Origin: Salinicola halophyticus
GTDB lineage: Bacteria > Pseudomonadota > Gammaproteobacteria > Pseudomonadales > Halomonadaceae
Length of the DNA stretch: 64,000 bases
Assembly (NCBI RefSeq): GCF_003206695.1
Contig: NZ_PZJN01000001.1
Location: 167,392 to 231,391, forward strand
Direction: 5' to 3'
The notes beneath the pieces are model-generated. The model was not told where the DNA came from. It did no database searches and was given only the letters and a program-made list of their open reading frames with translations. Of this stretch, positions 29,105-39,317 are shown piece after piece. Position numbers and translations under genes: made by a program. The number at the start of each line of letters is the position of its first letter. The stretch's first letter is position 1.

Positions 29105-29412
29105 ATCCGGCTATCGGCCTGCCCGGCGCGCCAGATCTCGCGATCCGCGGGCCAGTAATGAAGTTGACGGCGCGAGTATATCAGCTCCGTGACCCATCGC
29201 CTCGTCGCACCAATAGCCAGCAACCGATCCGATCAGCGCTGGCTTGCAACCCGACAAGTCCACTCGGCGCGGCTCGCCAATCGGTTGTGGACGTTTCACG
29301 TCACGTCGCATAATTTCCGGAGGGCGAGATCATTTCAGCGCCGGGACATCACGAGCGGCGAGGCGGCGGCGGTGCGGCGGCGAGGCGCAGAACGTCGATC
29401 CAGGAGGGGGCA
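29105..29412. other. divergent spacer between Lrp-domain gene and HiPIP
   Basis: About 300 bp with no supported ORF. It must contain both promoters; none is convincing by eye. Purine-rich repeats (GGCGGCGGTGCGGCGGCGAGGCG) occur just before the HiPIP ribosome-binding site. Confidence 0.5.
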
Positions 29413-29766
29413 ATGAAAACGAGACAGCAGAGTCACGCCACTGCCGAGAGCGGCGTGACGGATATCAAGCGTCGCCGCTTTCTGCAACGCGGCGTCTGCG
29501 CATCCGGTTTAGTGCTGCTGGGGTGGCAGGCTGTCCCGGCACTGGCCCAGCAGAAGCCGATGCTCGACCCCGAATCCTACCCGGCCCGCGCGCTCGACTA
29601 TGTCCAGAATGCCGAAGAAGCGAGCGACCACGAGGCCTACCGAACGGGAAAGCGCTGTGACAACTGCGAGTTCTTCACCGCCGAGACGCAGGTTTGCGGC
29701 CTGTTTCCCGATCATCGAGTCGCCAGCCAGGGCTGGTGCAGCAGCTGGACGAGCAGTGACTCCTGA
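29413..29766 (+). CDS. high-potential iron-sulfur protein (HiPIP), Tat-exported
   Basis: The 117-residue precursor carries a Tat signal (RRRFLQRG at 20-27, hydrophobic stretch 28-45, AxA-type site near 43-45), so the folded Fe-S protein is exported to the periplasm. The four cluster ligands are C82, C85, C95 and C109 in CDNC-x9-C-x13-C spacing, the HiPIP pattern. It serves as a periplasmic electron carrier; HiPIPs are common in halophilic gammaproteobacteria. AGGAGGGGG precedes the ATG. No adjacent reductase is evident, so redox partners are unknown. Confidence 0.92.
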   Translation: MKTRQQSHATAESGVTDIKRRRFLQRGVCASGLVLLGWQAVPALAQQKPMLDPESYPARALDYVQNAEEASDHEAYRTGKRCDNCEFFTAETQVCGLFPDHRVASQGWCSSWTSSDS

Positions 29767-29831
29767 GCGCGCGCGCCGAGCGGCTTGATCCTGGCGTCTG
29801 ACCCTGGCGTTTGCGCCGTGCGATCGCGACG

Positions 29832-31388
29832 TCACGCCGACTCTCGCGCCGGTTCCGGGATCGGCCATTGATAGCGGCGCACGACGTCGCCTCCTTCCAT
29901 CGACTCGAGCTTGATCGGAAATCCCCAAAGCTGATGCAGATAGCGCATCACGGGAAACAGACTCTGCCCCAGAGGACGGCGCCGATCCTGCACGTGACGT
30001 AGCGTCAGCGAGCGGTCTCCGCGGATATCGGCTTCCCAGACCTGGATATTGGGCTCCCGCGCCGACAACGCGTACTGCACGCTCAGCGCTTCGCGGATGC
30101 GCCGATAACCGCGGTCGTCGTGAATCGCCTCGATCTGTAGGCTATCGTCACGGTCGTCGTCGACCAGACTGAACAGCTTCAGATTGCGGATCACGGTGGG
30201 AGAGAGAAACTGCTGGATGAACGACTCGTCCTTGAAGTTCTGCATCGCGAAATGCAGCGTCTCCAGCCAGTCGCTGCCGGCGATATCCGGAAACCATTCG
30301 CGATCCTCGCTGGTCGGCGCCTGACAGATACGCTTGATGTCGCTGAACATCGCGAAGCCCAGCGCATAGGGATTGATCCCGTTGAAGTAGGGGTTGTCGA
30401 AGCCCGGCTGGCTGACGACCGATGTGTGCGACTGCAGGAACTCGAGCATGATGCCCTCGTCGATCTGGCCATCGTCGTACAACCGATTCATCAGGGTGTA
30501 GTGCCAGAACGTCGCCCAGCCTTCGTTCATCACCTGGGTCTGACGCTGGGGATAGAAATACTGCGCCAGCTTGCGCACGATGCGCACGATCTCGCGCTGC
30601 CAGGGCTCCAGCAGCGGCGCGTTCTTCTCGAGAAAATAGAGCAGATTCTCCTGCGGTTCGCTGGGGTAGCGGCCATGACGATGCAGGCCCAGGGGGTCGT
30701 TTTCGTGGTCGTGCAGTGGCTCCCGGGCGAGCTCGCTCACCGCCAGCGGGATCGTGCTCCAGAGTCGATTGACCTGAGTCTGCAGGTACGCCTCGCGGTC
30801 CTCCTGGCGGCGCGCCTCCTCCTCGGCGGAGATCGACGAGGGCCGCTTGTAGCGATCGACGCCGTAGTTCTGCAGCGCATGGCAGGCATCGAGAAGCTGC
30901 TCGACCGCCTCGACACCGTGACGCTCCTCGCACTGGGCGATGTACTTGCGCGCGAACACCAGGTAATCGACGATCGCCGAGGCGTCGGTCCAGGCGCGAA
31001 ACAGGTAGTTGCCCTTGAAGAAGGAGTTGTGACCGTAGCAGGCGTGGGCGATGACCAGCACCTGCATCATCAGCGAGTTCTCCTCCATCAGATAGGCGAT
31101 ACAGGGATCGGAGTTGATCACCAGCTCATAGGCCAGCCCCATCTGGCCGCGCCGGTAAGCCTGTTCCACCGACAGGAACTGCTTGCCGAACGACCAGTGG
31201 TGATAGCCGATCGGCATGCCCACGCTGGCGTAGGCGTCCATCATCTGCTCGGAGGTGATGACCTCGATCTGATTGGGATAGGTCTCCAACCGATACTCTT
31301 CGGCCAGTTTGGCGATGGCACGCTCATAGGCTTCGAGCGTCTCGAAATTCCAGTCCGAACCGGTAGCTATGGGCTTGCGTTGCGTCAT
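29832..31388 (-). CDS. spoVR: SpoVR family protein (YcgB)
   Basis: The 518-residue cytoplasmic protein from the ATG at 31388 (after GAGGAGGAA) starts MTQRKPIATGSDWNFETL. The upstream extension from 31466 has no homology. Conserved stretches include IGYHHWSFGKQF, HACYGHNSFFKGNYLFRAW and NEGWATFWHYTLMNRLYD, which contain metal-ligand-like His/Glu. Known as a stationary-phase, PrkA-associated protein of unknown biochemical activity. Last gene of prkA-yeaH-spoVR, 46 bp after yeaH. Length matches E. coli YcgB (about 510). Confidence 0.95.
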   Translation of the reverse strand: MTQRKPIATGSDWNFETLEAYERAIAKLAEEYRLETYPNQIEVITSEQMMDAYASVGMPIGYHHWSFGKQFLSVEQAYRRGQMGLAYELVINSDPCIAYLMEENSLMMQVLVIAHACYGHNSFFKGNYLFRAWTDASAIVDYLVFARKYIAQCEERHGVEAVEQLLDACHALQNYGVDRYKRPSSISAEEEARRQEDREAYLQTQVNRLWSTIPLAVSELAREPLHDHENDPLGLHRHGRYPSEPQENLLYFLEKNAPLLEPWQREIVRIVRKLAQYFYPQRQTQVMNEGWATFWHYTLMNRLYDDGQIDEGIMLEFLQSHTSVVSQPGFDNPYFNGINPYALGFAMFSDIKRICQAPTSEDREWFPDIAGSDWLETLHFAMQNFKDESFIQQFLSPTVIRNLKLFSLVDDDRDDSLQIEAIHDDRGYRRIREALSVQYALSAREPNIQVWEADIRGDRSLTLRHVQDRRRPLGQSLFPVMRYLHQLWGFPIKLESMEGGDVVRRYQWPIPEPARESA

Positions 31389-31434
31389 CGCTGCGTTCCT
31401 CCTCGCTGCGTTCCGTCTGACCCCAAGACTGATA

Positions 31435-32718
31435 TCAGCTCTGGGCGCGCTGTCGGAAAAGCTCACGAAAGACCGGGTAGATATCTTCCGCCTGGACGAT
31501 CTGCTGCATGGCGAAGCGCTCGGGATAGGCCGCTCTGACCGTGTCGTAGGCTTCCCAAAGCGCCTGATGGGCGTGGGGCGTGATCTCCACGTAGGTGAAG
31601 TACTGCAATTTTCGCATCAGCGATTCGTCGAGCCGTTCGAGACAGGTCGATGAGTCGTCGTCCCAGTTGTCGCCATCGCTGGCCTGGGCCACGTACAGAT
31701 TCCACTGCTCCGGCGCATAGCGCGCCTCGATGATCTCGTCGACCAGCGTCAGCGCACTCGAGACGATGGTGCCGCCGGTCTCCCGCGAGTAGAAGAACTC
31801 CTCCTCGTCGACCTCCTTGGCCACGGTATGGTGGCGCACGAACACCAGTTCGACCTTCTCGTAATTGCGCTCGAGAAACAGGTAGAGCAACAGGAAGAAG
31901 CGCTTGCCGATATCCTTGTGGGCCTGGGTCATGGAACCGGAGACATCCATGATGCAGAACATCACGGCCTGGTTCGACGGCATCGGCTGGTGGGTGAGAT
32001 GGTTGTATCGCAGGTCGTAGGTATCCAGAAACGGGATCGACCCGATCCGTTTCTCGAGCCGCGCGATCTCGGATTTCAGCTCGTCGATTCGCGCCGGGTT
32101 GCGCAGTACCGGATCCTTGCGCTCTTCGGCGACCAGTGCCTCCTGCGCTTCGCGAAGAGCGCGCTTCAACGGCCCGCGCATGCCGATCCGCCTGGCCTGT
32201 GCCTCGCGCATCGAACGCACGATATTGATCCGCGCCGGCACGCCCTCCTTGGAGATACCCGCGCGCACGGGTCGGGTCTCCTCTAGTACCCGCAGCTGCT
32301 TGCGCTCGAGGTGCGGTAATTCCAGCCCGTCGAAGACGAAATCGAGAAACTCCTCCCGCGACAGCGAGAACACGAATTCATCCATGCCTTCGCCCTGACC
32401 CGATGCCTGGCCGTCGCCGCTACCTCCCCCGCCACCTCCACCGCCGGGCCGGCGTAGCCGATCACCCTCGGCGAACTCCTTGTTGCCGGGATTGACAACC
32501 GTGCGCCGCCCGCCCGGGCCATGCTGGAACGAGGGCTCGGAGATATCCTTGGTGGGAATCGAGACTCGTTCGCCACGCTCCATGTCGGTGATCGAACGTC
32601 GATTCACCGACTCCTCCACGGCGCGCTTGATGTGCGAGCGATAGCGTTGCAGAAATCGCTGACGGTTGACCGCGCTCTTGTTGCGCGCATTGGGGCGTCG
32701 ATCGATGAAGTAGCTCAT
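31435..32718 (-). CDS. yeaH: YeaH/YhbH family protein (DUF444, VWA-like)
   Basis: The 427-residue protein starts [15 protein letters not shown] at the ATG 32718 with a strong AGGAGGTG. A longer frame from 32763 was rejected. The N-terminal basic region, a Gly-rich linker ([15 protein letters not shown] near 90-100) and a C-terminal von Willebrand-like domain with MIDAS DVSGSM are present. It is a partner of the PrkA kinase in nutrient and acid stress in E. coli. It is the middle gene of the operon, 124 bp after prkA. Confidence 0.95.
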   Translation of the reverse strand: MSYFIDRRPNARNKSAVNRQRFLQRYRSHIKRAVEESVNRRSITDMERGERVSIPTKDISEPSFQHGPGGRRTVVNPGNKEFAEGDRLRRPGGGGGGGGSGDGQASGQGEGMDEFVFSLSREEFLDFVFDGLELPHLERKQLRVLEETRPVRAGISKEGVPARINIVRSMREAQARRIGMRGPLKRALREAQEALVAEERKDPVLRNPARIDELKSEIARLEKRIGSIPFLDTYDLRYNHLTHQPMPSNQAVMFCIMDVSGSMTQAHKDIGKRFFLLLYLFLERNYEKVELVFVRHHTVAKEVDEEEFFYSRETGGTIVSSALTLVDEIIEARYAPEQWNLYVAQASDGDNWDDDSSTCLERLDESLMRKLQYFTYVEITPHAHQALWEAYDTVRAAYPERFAMQQIVQAEDIYPVFRELFRQRAQS

Positions 32719-32842
32719 GGCACCTCCTGCAGGCTGACCGCAGACTGCTGCAACAGCGACCACCCGAGGATGGTCTCTGCTCCGGGAGCGGCGCGGCTCG
32801 GGCCGCCACTGCCGCTCCGACGACGTCGTTTGACGCTGTTCT

Positions 32843-34765
32843 CTAGTGCGACTTCCGCACTCGCAGATACCACTCCGACAGCAGACGCACCTGCTTTTCG
32901 GTATAGCCGCGGCTCACCATCCGGTCGACGAAATCCTCGTGCTTGCGCTGGTCCGAGGCCGACGCCTTGGCGTTGAACGAGATCACCGGCAGCAGTTCCT
33001 CGGTGTTGGCGAACATCTTGTGCTCGATCACGCCTCTGAGCTTCTCGTACGACTGCCAGCTGGGATTCATGCCGTTGTTGTGGGCACGAGCTCGCAGCAC
33101 GAAATTGACCACCTCGTGGCGAAAGTCCTTGGGATTGGAGATACCGGCGGGCTTCTCGATCTTCTCGAGATCCTCGTTGAGCGACTGGCGATCGAACAGC
33201 TCGCCGGTTTCCGGGTCGCGATACTCCTGATCCTGAATCCAGAAGTCGGCGTAGGTGACGTAGCGATCGAAGATGTTCTGACCGTACTCGGTGTAGGACT
33301 CGAGATACGCGGTCTGGATCTCCTTGCCGATGAAGTCGACGTAGCGCGGCGCCAGATACTCCTTGATGAAGCGCAGATAGCGCTCGTGGACTTCCTTGGG
33401 CAGCTGCTCCCTCTCCAGCGCCTGCTCCAGCACGTAGAGCAGATGCACCGGGTTGGCGGCGATCTCGTGAGCGTCGAAGTTGAACACCTTGGAGAGGATC
33501 TTGAAGGCGAAACGCGTGGAGAGCCCGTTCATGCCCTCGTCGACACCCGCCGCGTCGCGATACTCCTGAATCGATTTGGCCTTGGGATCGGTGTCTTTGA
33601 GATTCTCGCCGTCGTAGACCCGCATCTTGGAGTAGATGCTCGAGTTCTCCGGCTCCTTGAGCCTGGAGAGCGTCGAAAACTGGGCCAGCATGCGCAGCGT
33701 ATCCGGCGCGCAGGGGGCTTCGTTGAGCGACGAATGTTCCAGCAGTTTCTGGTAGATCTTGATCTCTTCGGAGACGCGCAGGCAGTAAGGCACCTTGACG
33801 ATGTAGACCCGGTCGAGAAAGGCCTCGTTGTTGCGATTGTTGCGAAACTGCTGCCACTCGCTCTCGTTGGAGTGGGCCATGATGATGCCTTCGAAGGGGA
33901 TCGCGCCCATACCCTCGGTGGGGTTGTAGTTGCCCTCCTGCGTGGCCGTCAGCAGCGGATGCAGCACCTTGATCGGTGCCTTGAACATCTCGACGAACTC
34001 CATCAAGCCCTGGTTGGCCTTGCACAGACCACCGGAGAAACTGTAGGCGTCCGGATCGTCCTGGGAATAGAGCTCCAGTTGGCGGATATCGACCTTGCCC
34101 ACCAGTGACGAGATATCCTGATTGTTCTCGTCGCCCGGCTCGGTCTTGGAAACCGCGATCTGGTTGAGGCGTGAGGGGTGCAGGCGCACCACGCGGAATC
34201 GGGACAGATCGCCGCCGTACTCCTTGAGCCGCTTGGCGGCCCAGGGCGACATCGGCCCTCTCAGATGGCGCTGGGCGATGTTGTACTCCTTCTCGAGCAG
34301 CTCGCCATCCTCTTCCGGCGAGAACAGCCCGAGCGGAGACTCGAAGACCGGCGAATCCTTGATCGCGTAGAACGGCACGCGCTCCATGAGTAATTTCAGG
34401 CGTTCGGCCAGCGAGGACTTGCCGCCCCCGACCGGGCCCAGCAGGTAGAGAATCTGCTTGCGCTCCTCGAGCCCCTGGGCGGCGTGACGAAAGTAGGAAA
34501 CGATCTGCTCGATCGCCTCTTCCATGCCGTAGAACTCGGCAAAGGCGGGATAGCGTCGAATGACCTTGTTGGAGAAGATTCGCGACAGGCTGGGATCCTT
34601 GGCCGTGTCGATCGTTTCCGGCTCTCCGATGGCATTCAGCATTCGTTCGGCAGCGTTGGCGTAGACCCGAGGATCCTTTCGGCACAGCTCTAGATATTCC
34701 TGCAGGCTCAATTCTTCCTGCTGAACCTGCTCGTAACGGCTCTGCACGTGATCGAAGATGCTCAT
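32843..34765 (-). CDS. prkA: PrkA-type serine protein kinase / AAA+ protein (YeaG)
   Basis: The 640-residue protein from the ATG at 34765 (AGGAGG upstream) starts [19 protein letters not shown]. The N-terminal AAA-like module has Walker [10 protein letters not shown] at about 110-118, followed by the conserved PrkA core and C-terminal domain. Length matches E. coli YeaG (644). It phosphorylates proteins during nitrogen and stationary-phase stress in E. coli; AAA+ or protease activity has been proposed in Bacillus. Its operon order, prkA-yeaH-spoVR, is the canonical one. The in-frame extension upstream to 34888 is non-homologous. Confidence 0.96.
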   Translation of the reverse strand: MSIFDHVQSRYEQVQQEELSLQEYLELCRKDPRVYANAAERMLNAIGEPETIDTAKDPSLSRIFSNKVIRRYPAFAEFYGMEEAIEQIVSYFRHAAQGLEERKQILYLLGPVGGGKSSLAERLKLLMERVPFYAIKDSPVFESPLGLFSPEEDGELLEKEYNIAQRHLRGPMSPWAAKRLKEYGGDLSRFRVVRLHPSRLNQIAVSKTEPGDENNQDISSLVGKVDIRQLELYSQDDPDAYSFSGGLCKANQGLMEFVEMFKAPIKVLHPLLTATQEGNYNPTEGMGAIPFEGIIMAHSNESEWQQFRNNRNNEAFLDRVYIVKVPYCLRVSEEIKIYQKLLEHSSLNEAPCAPDTLRMLAQFSTLSRLKEPENSSIYSKMRVYDGENLKDTDPKAKSIQEYRDAAGVDEGMNGLSTRFAFKILSKVFNFDAHEIAANPVHLLYVLEQALEREQLPKEVHERYLRFIKEYLAPRYVDFIGKEIQTAYLESYTEYGQNIFDRYVTYADFWIQDQEYRDPETGELFDRQSLNEDLEKIEKPAGISNPKDFRHEVVNFVLRARAHNNGMNPSWQSYEKLRGVIEHKMFANTEELLPVISFNAKASASDQRKHEDFVDRMVSRGYTEKQVRLLSEWYLRVRKSH

Positions 34766-34834
34766 GGAAGCCTCCTGGTCGTGACCCTCGACCGTACAGG
34801 ACGAACGCCCTGCCAGCCGGGCTAGCTGACTATC

Positions 34835-34841
34835 AGCATAG
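34835..34841 (-). promoter_or_regulatory. possible sigma-S type -10 element for prkA operon
   Basis: CTATGCT on the minus strand resembles the sigma-S extended -10 (CTATACT). No good -35 is present at 16-18 bp, as is common for sigma-S promoters. The leader would be about 60 nt. yeaG is sigma-S controlled in E. coli, which fits. Confidence 0.3.
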
Positions 34842-35053
34842 ACAGATGCACGAAGCGTCGGGTAGACCCATTTCGCGAGTCTTTTCAACGCAGCGTCGGA
34901 ACATACGCTTTAGAACACGCTACCACGATCCGGTTTCGTTGCACGGGGAATTTGCGGGGACAAAATGCGCAACACTGCCCGATGGCAGGCAAGCAGAGGA
35001 AAAGTCAGGGAAATTTCGTTCGCGAGTCGAACAGGTGGGAACTCGGGAAGGAA

Positions 35054-35076
35054 CGGCGCCCGTTTGACGGACGCCG
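35054..35076 (-). terminator. weak hairpin after the threonine-aldolase-like gene
   Basis: CGGCG-C-CCG / CGG-A-CGCCG stem (35054-35062 with 35068-35076) with a 5-nt loop, 7 bp past the stop. The downstream minus-strand sequence has only a short pyrimidine run (TTCCTTCCC). Confidence 0.35.
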
Positions 35077-35083
35077 CTCGGGC

Positions 35084-36133
35084 TCATGCCGCGTCGAAGG
35101 CAGTGCGGGCGTCGGCCAGCAGTTGATCGAGCAGCTCGGGCGTGGTGTTCCAGGAGCAGACAAAACGCGCGCCACCGGCACCGATGAAGGTGTAGAAGGT
35201 CCAGCCCCTGGCGCGCAGCTGGGTGATGACCGGTTCGGGCAAACTGACGAAAACGCTGTTAGCTTGCGCCGGGAACATCAGCGAGGCGCCGGGTAACGAG
35301 GCGAGCCCGTCGGCGAGATACCGGGCCATGGCGTTGGCATGGTCGGCGTTACGCCGCCAGGCGCCAGTTTCCAGCAACCCAAGCCAAGGCGCGGCGATGA
35401 AGCGCATCTTGGAGGCCAGCTGCCCCGCCTGCTTGCAGCGATAGGCAAAATCCTCGGCCAGCTCCTTGTTGAAGAACAGGATCGCCTCGCCCATCGGCAA
35501 ACCATTCTTGGTACCGGAAAAACAGAGCACGTCGACGCCTGCCTGCCAGGTCAGCTCGGCCGGAGTCGCATCCAGGGCACTGCAGGCGTTGGCGAAACGC
35601 GCGCCGTCCATGTGAACGCGCAGATCGTACTTGTCCGCGACGGTGCGGATCGCCAGTAGCTCCTCGCGAGAGTAGACCGTGCCCACTTCGGTGGCCTGGG
35701 TAATCGAGACGACCCGTGGCTTGGGGTAGTGGATGTCGTTGCGCTTCACGACCAGCCTCTCGATTCCCTCCGGGGTCAGCTTGCCGTTTTCGCCAGGACT
35801 GGTGAGCAGCTTCGAACCGTTGGAGAAGAACTCCGGTCCGCCGCACTCATCGGTCTCGATATGCGCCAGTTCATGACAGATCACGCTGTGGTAACTCTGG
35901 CCCAGCGCCGCCAGCGACAACGAGTTGGCGGCAGTGCCGTTGAAGACGAAGAAAACGTCACAGTCGTAATCGAAAAGCTCACGGAAACGGTCCGCGGCAC
36001 GGTGGGTCCAGGCATCGTTACCATAGGCGAGGTCGTCGCTGCCATTCGCCCGGATCATGTAATCGAGGGCTTCCGGGCAAATGCCGGAGGTGTTGTCGCT
36101 CGCCAGATAGCGAGGGCTGCAATCGGATGTCAT
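35084..36133 (-). CDS. low-specificity L-threonine aldolase-like PLP enzyme
   Basis: PLP-dependent beta-eliminating lyase fold that would split L-(allo-)threonine to glycine and acetaldehyde. The 349-residue protein has FVFNGTAANSLSL near 70 (cofactor phosphate binding), HMDGARFANA with the PLP-nitrogen Asp, and the Schiff-base lysine in CFSGTKNGLPMGEA. The ATG at 36133, preceded by AAGGA, was preferred over a GTG nine codons upstream. It belongs to the Pseudomonas-type branch and not to the E. coli LtaE branch, so substrate preference is uncertain. It stands alone, with no glycine-cleavage genes adjacent. Confidence 0.82.
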   Translation of the reverse strand: MTSDCSPRYLASDNTSGICPEALDYMIRANGSDDLAYGNDAWTHRAADRFRELFDYDCDVFFVFNGTAANSLSLAALGQSYHSVICHELAHIETDECGGPEFFSNGSKLLTSPGENGKLTPEGIERLVVKRNDIHYPKPRVVSITQATEVGTVYSREELLAIRTVADKYDLRVHMDGARFANACSALDATPAELTWQAGVDVLCFSGTKNGLPMGEAILFFNKELAEDFAYRCKQAGQLASKMRFIAAPWLGLLETGAWRRNADHANAMARYLADGLASLPGASLMFPAQANSVFVSLPEPVITQLRARGWTFYTFIGAGGARFVCSWNTTPELLDQLLADARTAFDAA

Positions 36134-36399
36134 CTGGGGGTCCTTGTACGATCCCTCCACGGAGAAAAGCGATTCAGAACCCGTGACGGTAACCAGAATC
36201 GCGTTTTCTGAGGGTCAGGCGTGGCGGTCGCAATGCGTCGCGGCCTGAATAACAAGAAGCGCGAATCCGGGGGTAACGGGATCCCCGTCACACGGCTCGC
36301 GCTCGCTGGTGAACCCTTAGTCTAACACCTGTCCTCGAACCCCGGCAGCGCCGGGACACTCGCCACTCACGCTGACTCAACGCAATAGGGCGCCCGCGC

Positions 36400-38412
36400 T
36401 CACAGCATCGCCGCCAGCCGCACCCCCTGATCGATGGCGCGCTTGGCATCGATCTCGGCCGCCACTTCTGCCCCGCCGATTCGATGAACCCGCGTCCCGC
36501 TCGCGGCAAGCGTGTCGTAAAGCGCCTGCTGCGACTCCTGCCCGGCACAGATGACGATTGTGTCGACCGCCAGCAGCCTGGACTCCCCATCGACATCAAG
36601 GTGCAGCCCGTCGCTGTCGATGCGCCGATAGACGCAGCCCGACAGCGTCTCGACCTTGCGGGCCCGTAGCGCGGCGCGATGAACCCAGCCGGTGGTCACC
36701 CCGAGTCCAGCCCCCGGCTTGCCAGTCTTGCGCTGCAGAAGCGTGATCTGTCGCGGCACCGTGGGCTCCAGCCGCGGCTTCAAGCCGCCGGCGTGCTCGA
36801 CCGTCAAGTCAACGCCCCACTCGTCGCACCAGCGCTCGATATCCAGCGCCGGCTGCTCGGCATGCGCCAGCAGTTCTGCCACATCGAAACCGATGCCGCC
36901 GGCGCCGATAATCGCCACGCGACGCCCCACGCGCTCGGGATGCTGGATCGCCACCGGGTAGGAGATCACGCTGGGATGCTCGATTCCCTCGATATCGAGC
37001 GCGCGCGGCCGGACGCCGGTGGCGACAACGACCTCGTCGAAATCCTGCAGTTGCTGGCTGTCGGCCTCGGTGCCGAGGCGCAGCTCGACGCCGTGCCGCG
37101 AAAGCTGGGTGGTGAAGTAGCGCAGCGTTTCGGCAAACTCCTCTTTTCCCGGTATTCGCTGGGCCAACCGGAACTGGCCGCCGATCTCCCCATCGCGTTC
37201 GAAGAGCGTTACCCGGTGTCCCCGCTCGGCGCAGGCCACGGCAGCGGCCAAGCCTGCAGGCCCGGCCCCCACCACGGCGATCCGCTTGGGGAGGTCGGTC
37301 GGGGTCAGCGTCAGCTCCGTTTCATGACAGGCGCGTGGATTGACCAGACAGGAGGTCAGCTTGCCCTTGAAGGTATGATCGAGGCAGGCCTGATTGCAGG
37401 CGATGCAGGTATTGATCTCGTCGACGCGGCCCTGCTCGGCCTTGGCCATCCAGGCCGGATCGGCCAGGAAGGGGCGGGCCATCGAGACCAGGTCGGCAGC
37501 CCCCTCGGCCAGCACCGCCTCGGCCACGGCCGGCATGTTGATACGGTTGGTCGCGATCAGCGGTATCGAGACCGCTTCGCGCACTGCCCGGCTGACCGAG
37601 ACGAAAGCGGCTCGCGGCACGCTCGTGACGATGGTCGGCACGCGCGCTTCGTGCCAGCCGATGCCGCTGTTGATCACGTCCGCCCCGGCATGCTCGATCG
37701 CCTGTGCCAGCGCCACGATCTCCTCCCGCGTGCTGCCTTCTTCCACCAGATCGATCATCGACAGCCGAAAGATCAGCAGAAAGTCCGGGCCGCACACGTC
37801 ACGAACGCGGCGCACGATCTCGACCGCGAAGCGCTGACGACGCTGGCTATCGCCACCCCAGGCATCGTCGCGATGATTGGTACGCCGACACAGGAACTGA
37901 TTGATCAGGTAACCTTCCGAACCCATGATCTCGACGCCGTCGTACCCGGCACGCCGGGCCAGTTCCGCACAGCGCACGAAATCCTCGACCTGCCCCTCGA
38001 CCTCGTCGCCACTTAGCGCCCGCGGCGTGAACCGATTGATCGGAGCGGCGATCGCCGAGGGCGCCACCAGATCCGGAGAGTAGGCGTAGCGGCCGGCATG
38101 CAGGATCTGCAGGCAGATGCGCGCGCCGTGGGCATGCACCGCCTTCACCACCGGCCGATGCCGTTCGACCTCGGCGGCGTCGGTGAGCTTGGCGGCCCCC
38201 TGAAACACCGCCCCTTCCGGATTGGGCGCAATGCCGCCGGTGACGATCAATCCGACGCCGTGTTGCGCCCGCTCCGCATAGAACGCCGCCAGCCGTGCGA
38301 ACCCGTCGGGGGCTTCTTCCAGATTGGTGTGCATCGAGCCCATCACCACGCGATTGCGCAGCGTCAGCGAGCCAACTCGCAGGGGACGAAAGAGATTGGG
38401 AAAGCGCGTCAC
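36400..38412 (-). CDS. fadH: NADPH-dependent 2,4-dienoyl-CoA reductase
   Basis: Reduces 2,4-dienoyl-CoA during beta-oxidation of unsaturated fatty acids. It has an N-terminal FMN TIM barrel (RVVMGSMHTNLEE, then LQILHAGRYAYSP), a 4Fe-4S binding segment CIACNQACLDHTF...C, and a C-terminal FAD/NADPH region with VVGAGPAGLAAA and IIGAGGIGFDVAE. The frame is open to 38496, but the GTG at 38412, preceded by GGAG seven bases upstream, starts TRFPNLFRPLRVGSL exactly where homology begins and gives 670 residues against 672 in E. coli. A related FMN/FAD oxidoreductase with another enone substrate cannot be fully excluded. Confidence 0.9.
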   Translation of the reverse strand: MTRFPNLFRPLRVGSLTLRNRVVMGSMHTNLEEAPDGFARLAAFYAERAQHGVGLIVTGGIAPNPEGAVFQGAAKLTDAAEVERHRPVVKAVHAHGARICLQILHAGRYAYSPDLVAPSAIAAPINRFTPRALSGDEVEGQVEDFVRCAELARRAGYDGVEIMGSEGYLINQFLCRRTNHRDDAWGGDSQRRQRFAVEIVRRVRDVCGPDFLLIFRLSMIDLVEEGSTREEIVALAQAIEHAGADVINSGIGWHEARVPTIVTSVPRAAFVSVSRAVREAVSIPLIATNRINMPAVAEAVLAEGAADLVSMARPFLADPAWMAKAEQGRVDEINTCIACNQACLDHTFKGKLTSCLVNPRACHETELTLTPTDLPKRIAVVGAGPAGLAAAVACAERGHRVTLFERDGEIGGQFRLAQRIPGKEEFAETLRYFTTQLSRHGVELRLGTEADSQQLQDFDEVVVATGVRPRALDIEGIEHPSVISYPVAIQHPERVGRRVAIIGAGGIGFDVAELLAHAEQPALDIERWCDEWGVDLTVEHAGGLKPRLEPTVPRQITLLQRKTGKPGAGLGVTTGWVHRAALRARKVETLSGCVYRRIDSDGLHLDVDGESRLLAVDTIVICAGQESQQALYDTLAASGTRVHRIGGAEVAAEIDAKRAIDQGVRLAAML

Positions 38413-38754
38413 GTATCGGCTCCACTCATGTCTTGGCACAGTCCTTGGAACAGCTCTTGGTACAGCCTGGGCGCACACCGCGGCAGCGGCTTTCAAACGC
38501 GCGTATGAACGTCAGTGTAACGGAAAGCGAGACGAGGGCCATTCCACCAAAGCGGTATCGTGAACGACCGTGCAGCCGACCTTAGCGCCATTCGACTGAC
38601 ACAGACGATCGACCAGAACAGGCATCAGTGCGATTGAACAGAGAAACCGGACGGATTGACAGGCAAGGAGAAAGCGTCGTCAACCTGCAGGGAGACGAGG
38701 AACCCAAGGGGCAACGAAAGAGAAGAGAATACAGAGGAGGTCAAAAGACGTTAT
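38413..38754. other. 342-bp spacer between fadH and the tRNA operon end
   Basis: No supported protein gene. It holds the fadH promoter and the 3' end of the Val/Asp tRNA transcript, and is A/G-rich near 38690-38750. Confidence 0.5.
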
Positions 38755-38831
38755 TGGCGGACCGGACGAGACTCGAACTCGCGACCTCCGGCGTGACAGG
38801 CCGGCATTCTAACCAACTGAACTACCGGTCC
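38755..38831 (-). tRNA. tRNA-Asp (GTC)
   Basis: 77 nt with encoded CCA. On the minus strand: acceptor GGACCGG / CCGGTCC, discriminator G, anticodon loop CTGTCAC giving GTC. Last gene of the minus-strand tRNA operon. Confidence 0.97.
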
Positions 38832-38835
38832 GCTA

Positions 38836-38912
38836 TGGTGGGTGGTACGGGACTCGAACCTGTGACCCCCAGCATGTGAAGCTGGTGCTCTAACCAACTG
38901 AGCTAACCACCC
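38836..38912 (-). tRNA. tRNA-Val (CAC)
   Basis: 77 nt with CCA. Acceptor GGGTGGT / ACCACCC, discriminator A. The anticodon stem CCAGC/GCTGG encloses loop TTCACAT, anticodon CAC, reading GUG. It begins 4 bp before the following tRNA-Asp in transcript order. Confidence 0.95.
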
Positions 38913-38957
38913 AAACGTCAAACAGCTTTCAGTACAACAACCGCATGGAGCGAAGCG

Positions 38958-39034
38958 TGGCGGACCGGACGAGACTCGAACTCGCGACCTCCGGCGTGAC
39001 AGGCCGGCATTCTAACCAACTGAACTACCGGTCC
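38958..39034 (-). tRNA. tRNA-Asp (GTC)
   Basis: 77 nt with CCA. The sequence is identical in its body to the other two tRNA-Asp copies. Anticodon GTC. Confidence 0.97.
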
Positions 39035-39141
39035 ACTCTATGTGTATCGCGAGGCTGAGTCGAAACTCGTGCCCACAATACCTGCTACGCAACTAGCGGG
39101 TGACACTGCACGCCTCGAAGGCATACTCATGTCGGCGGAAA

Positions 39142-39218
39142 TGGCGGACCGGACGAGACTCGAACTCGCGACCTCCGGCGTGACAGGCCGGCATTCTAAC
39201 CAACTGAACTACCGGTCC
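39142..39218 (-). tRNA. tRNA-Asp (GTC)
   Basis: 77 nt with CCA. Same body as the other tRNA-Asp copies. Second gene of the operon in transcript order. Confidence 0.97.
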
Positions 39219-39241
39219 GCATTTTCCAACTGCCTTTCTTG

Positions 39242-39284
39242 CAACGACATCTTCTACAACGATGTCTCTTACAACAACCACTTG
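39242..39284. repeat. imperfect 15-bp repeats in a tRNA spacer
   Basis: CAACGACATCTTCTA, CAACGATGTCTCTTA and CAACAACCACTTG lie head to tail between tRNA-Asp and tRNA-Val(TAC). Confidence 0.6.
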
Positions 39285-39317
39285 CAACACGTGAACCCGA
39301 GCACTGCGAAAACGCAA

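Larger units (their letters stand above)
34766..35083. other. 318-bp spacer between ltaE-like gene and prkA
   Basis: No supported gene. It contains the presumed prkA promoter near 34835 and a hairpin just after the threonine-aldolase-like stop (35054-35076). Confidence 0.5.

Noticed and set aside
30252-31538. 428-residue plus-strand frame opposite spoVR
   Set aside because: Antisense shadow of spoVR without homology or ribosome-binding site.
38836-38912. Reading the tRNA as tRNA-His (GTG)
   Set aside because: GTG appears on the plus strand, but the tRNA is minus-strand. The anticodon loop reads TTCACAT, giving CAC with U33 in place, and the body matches tRNA-Val(TAC).
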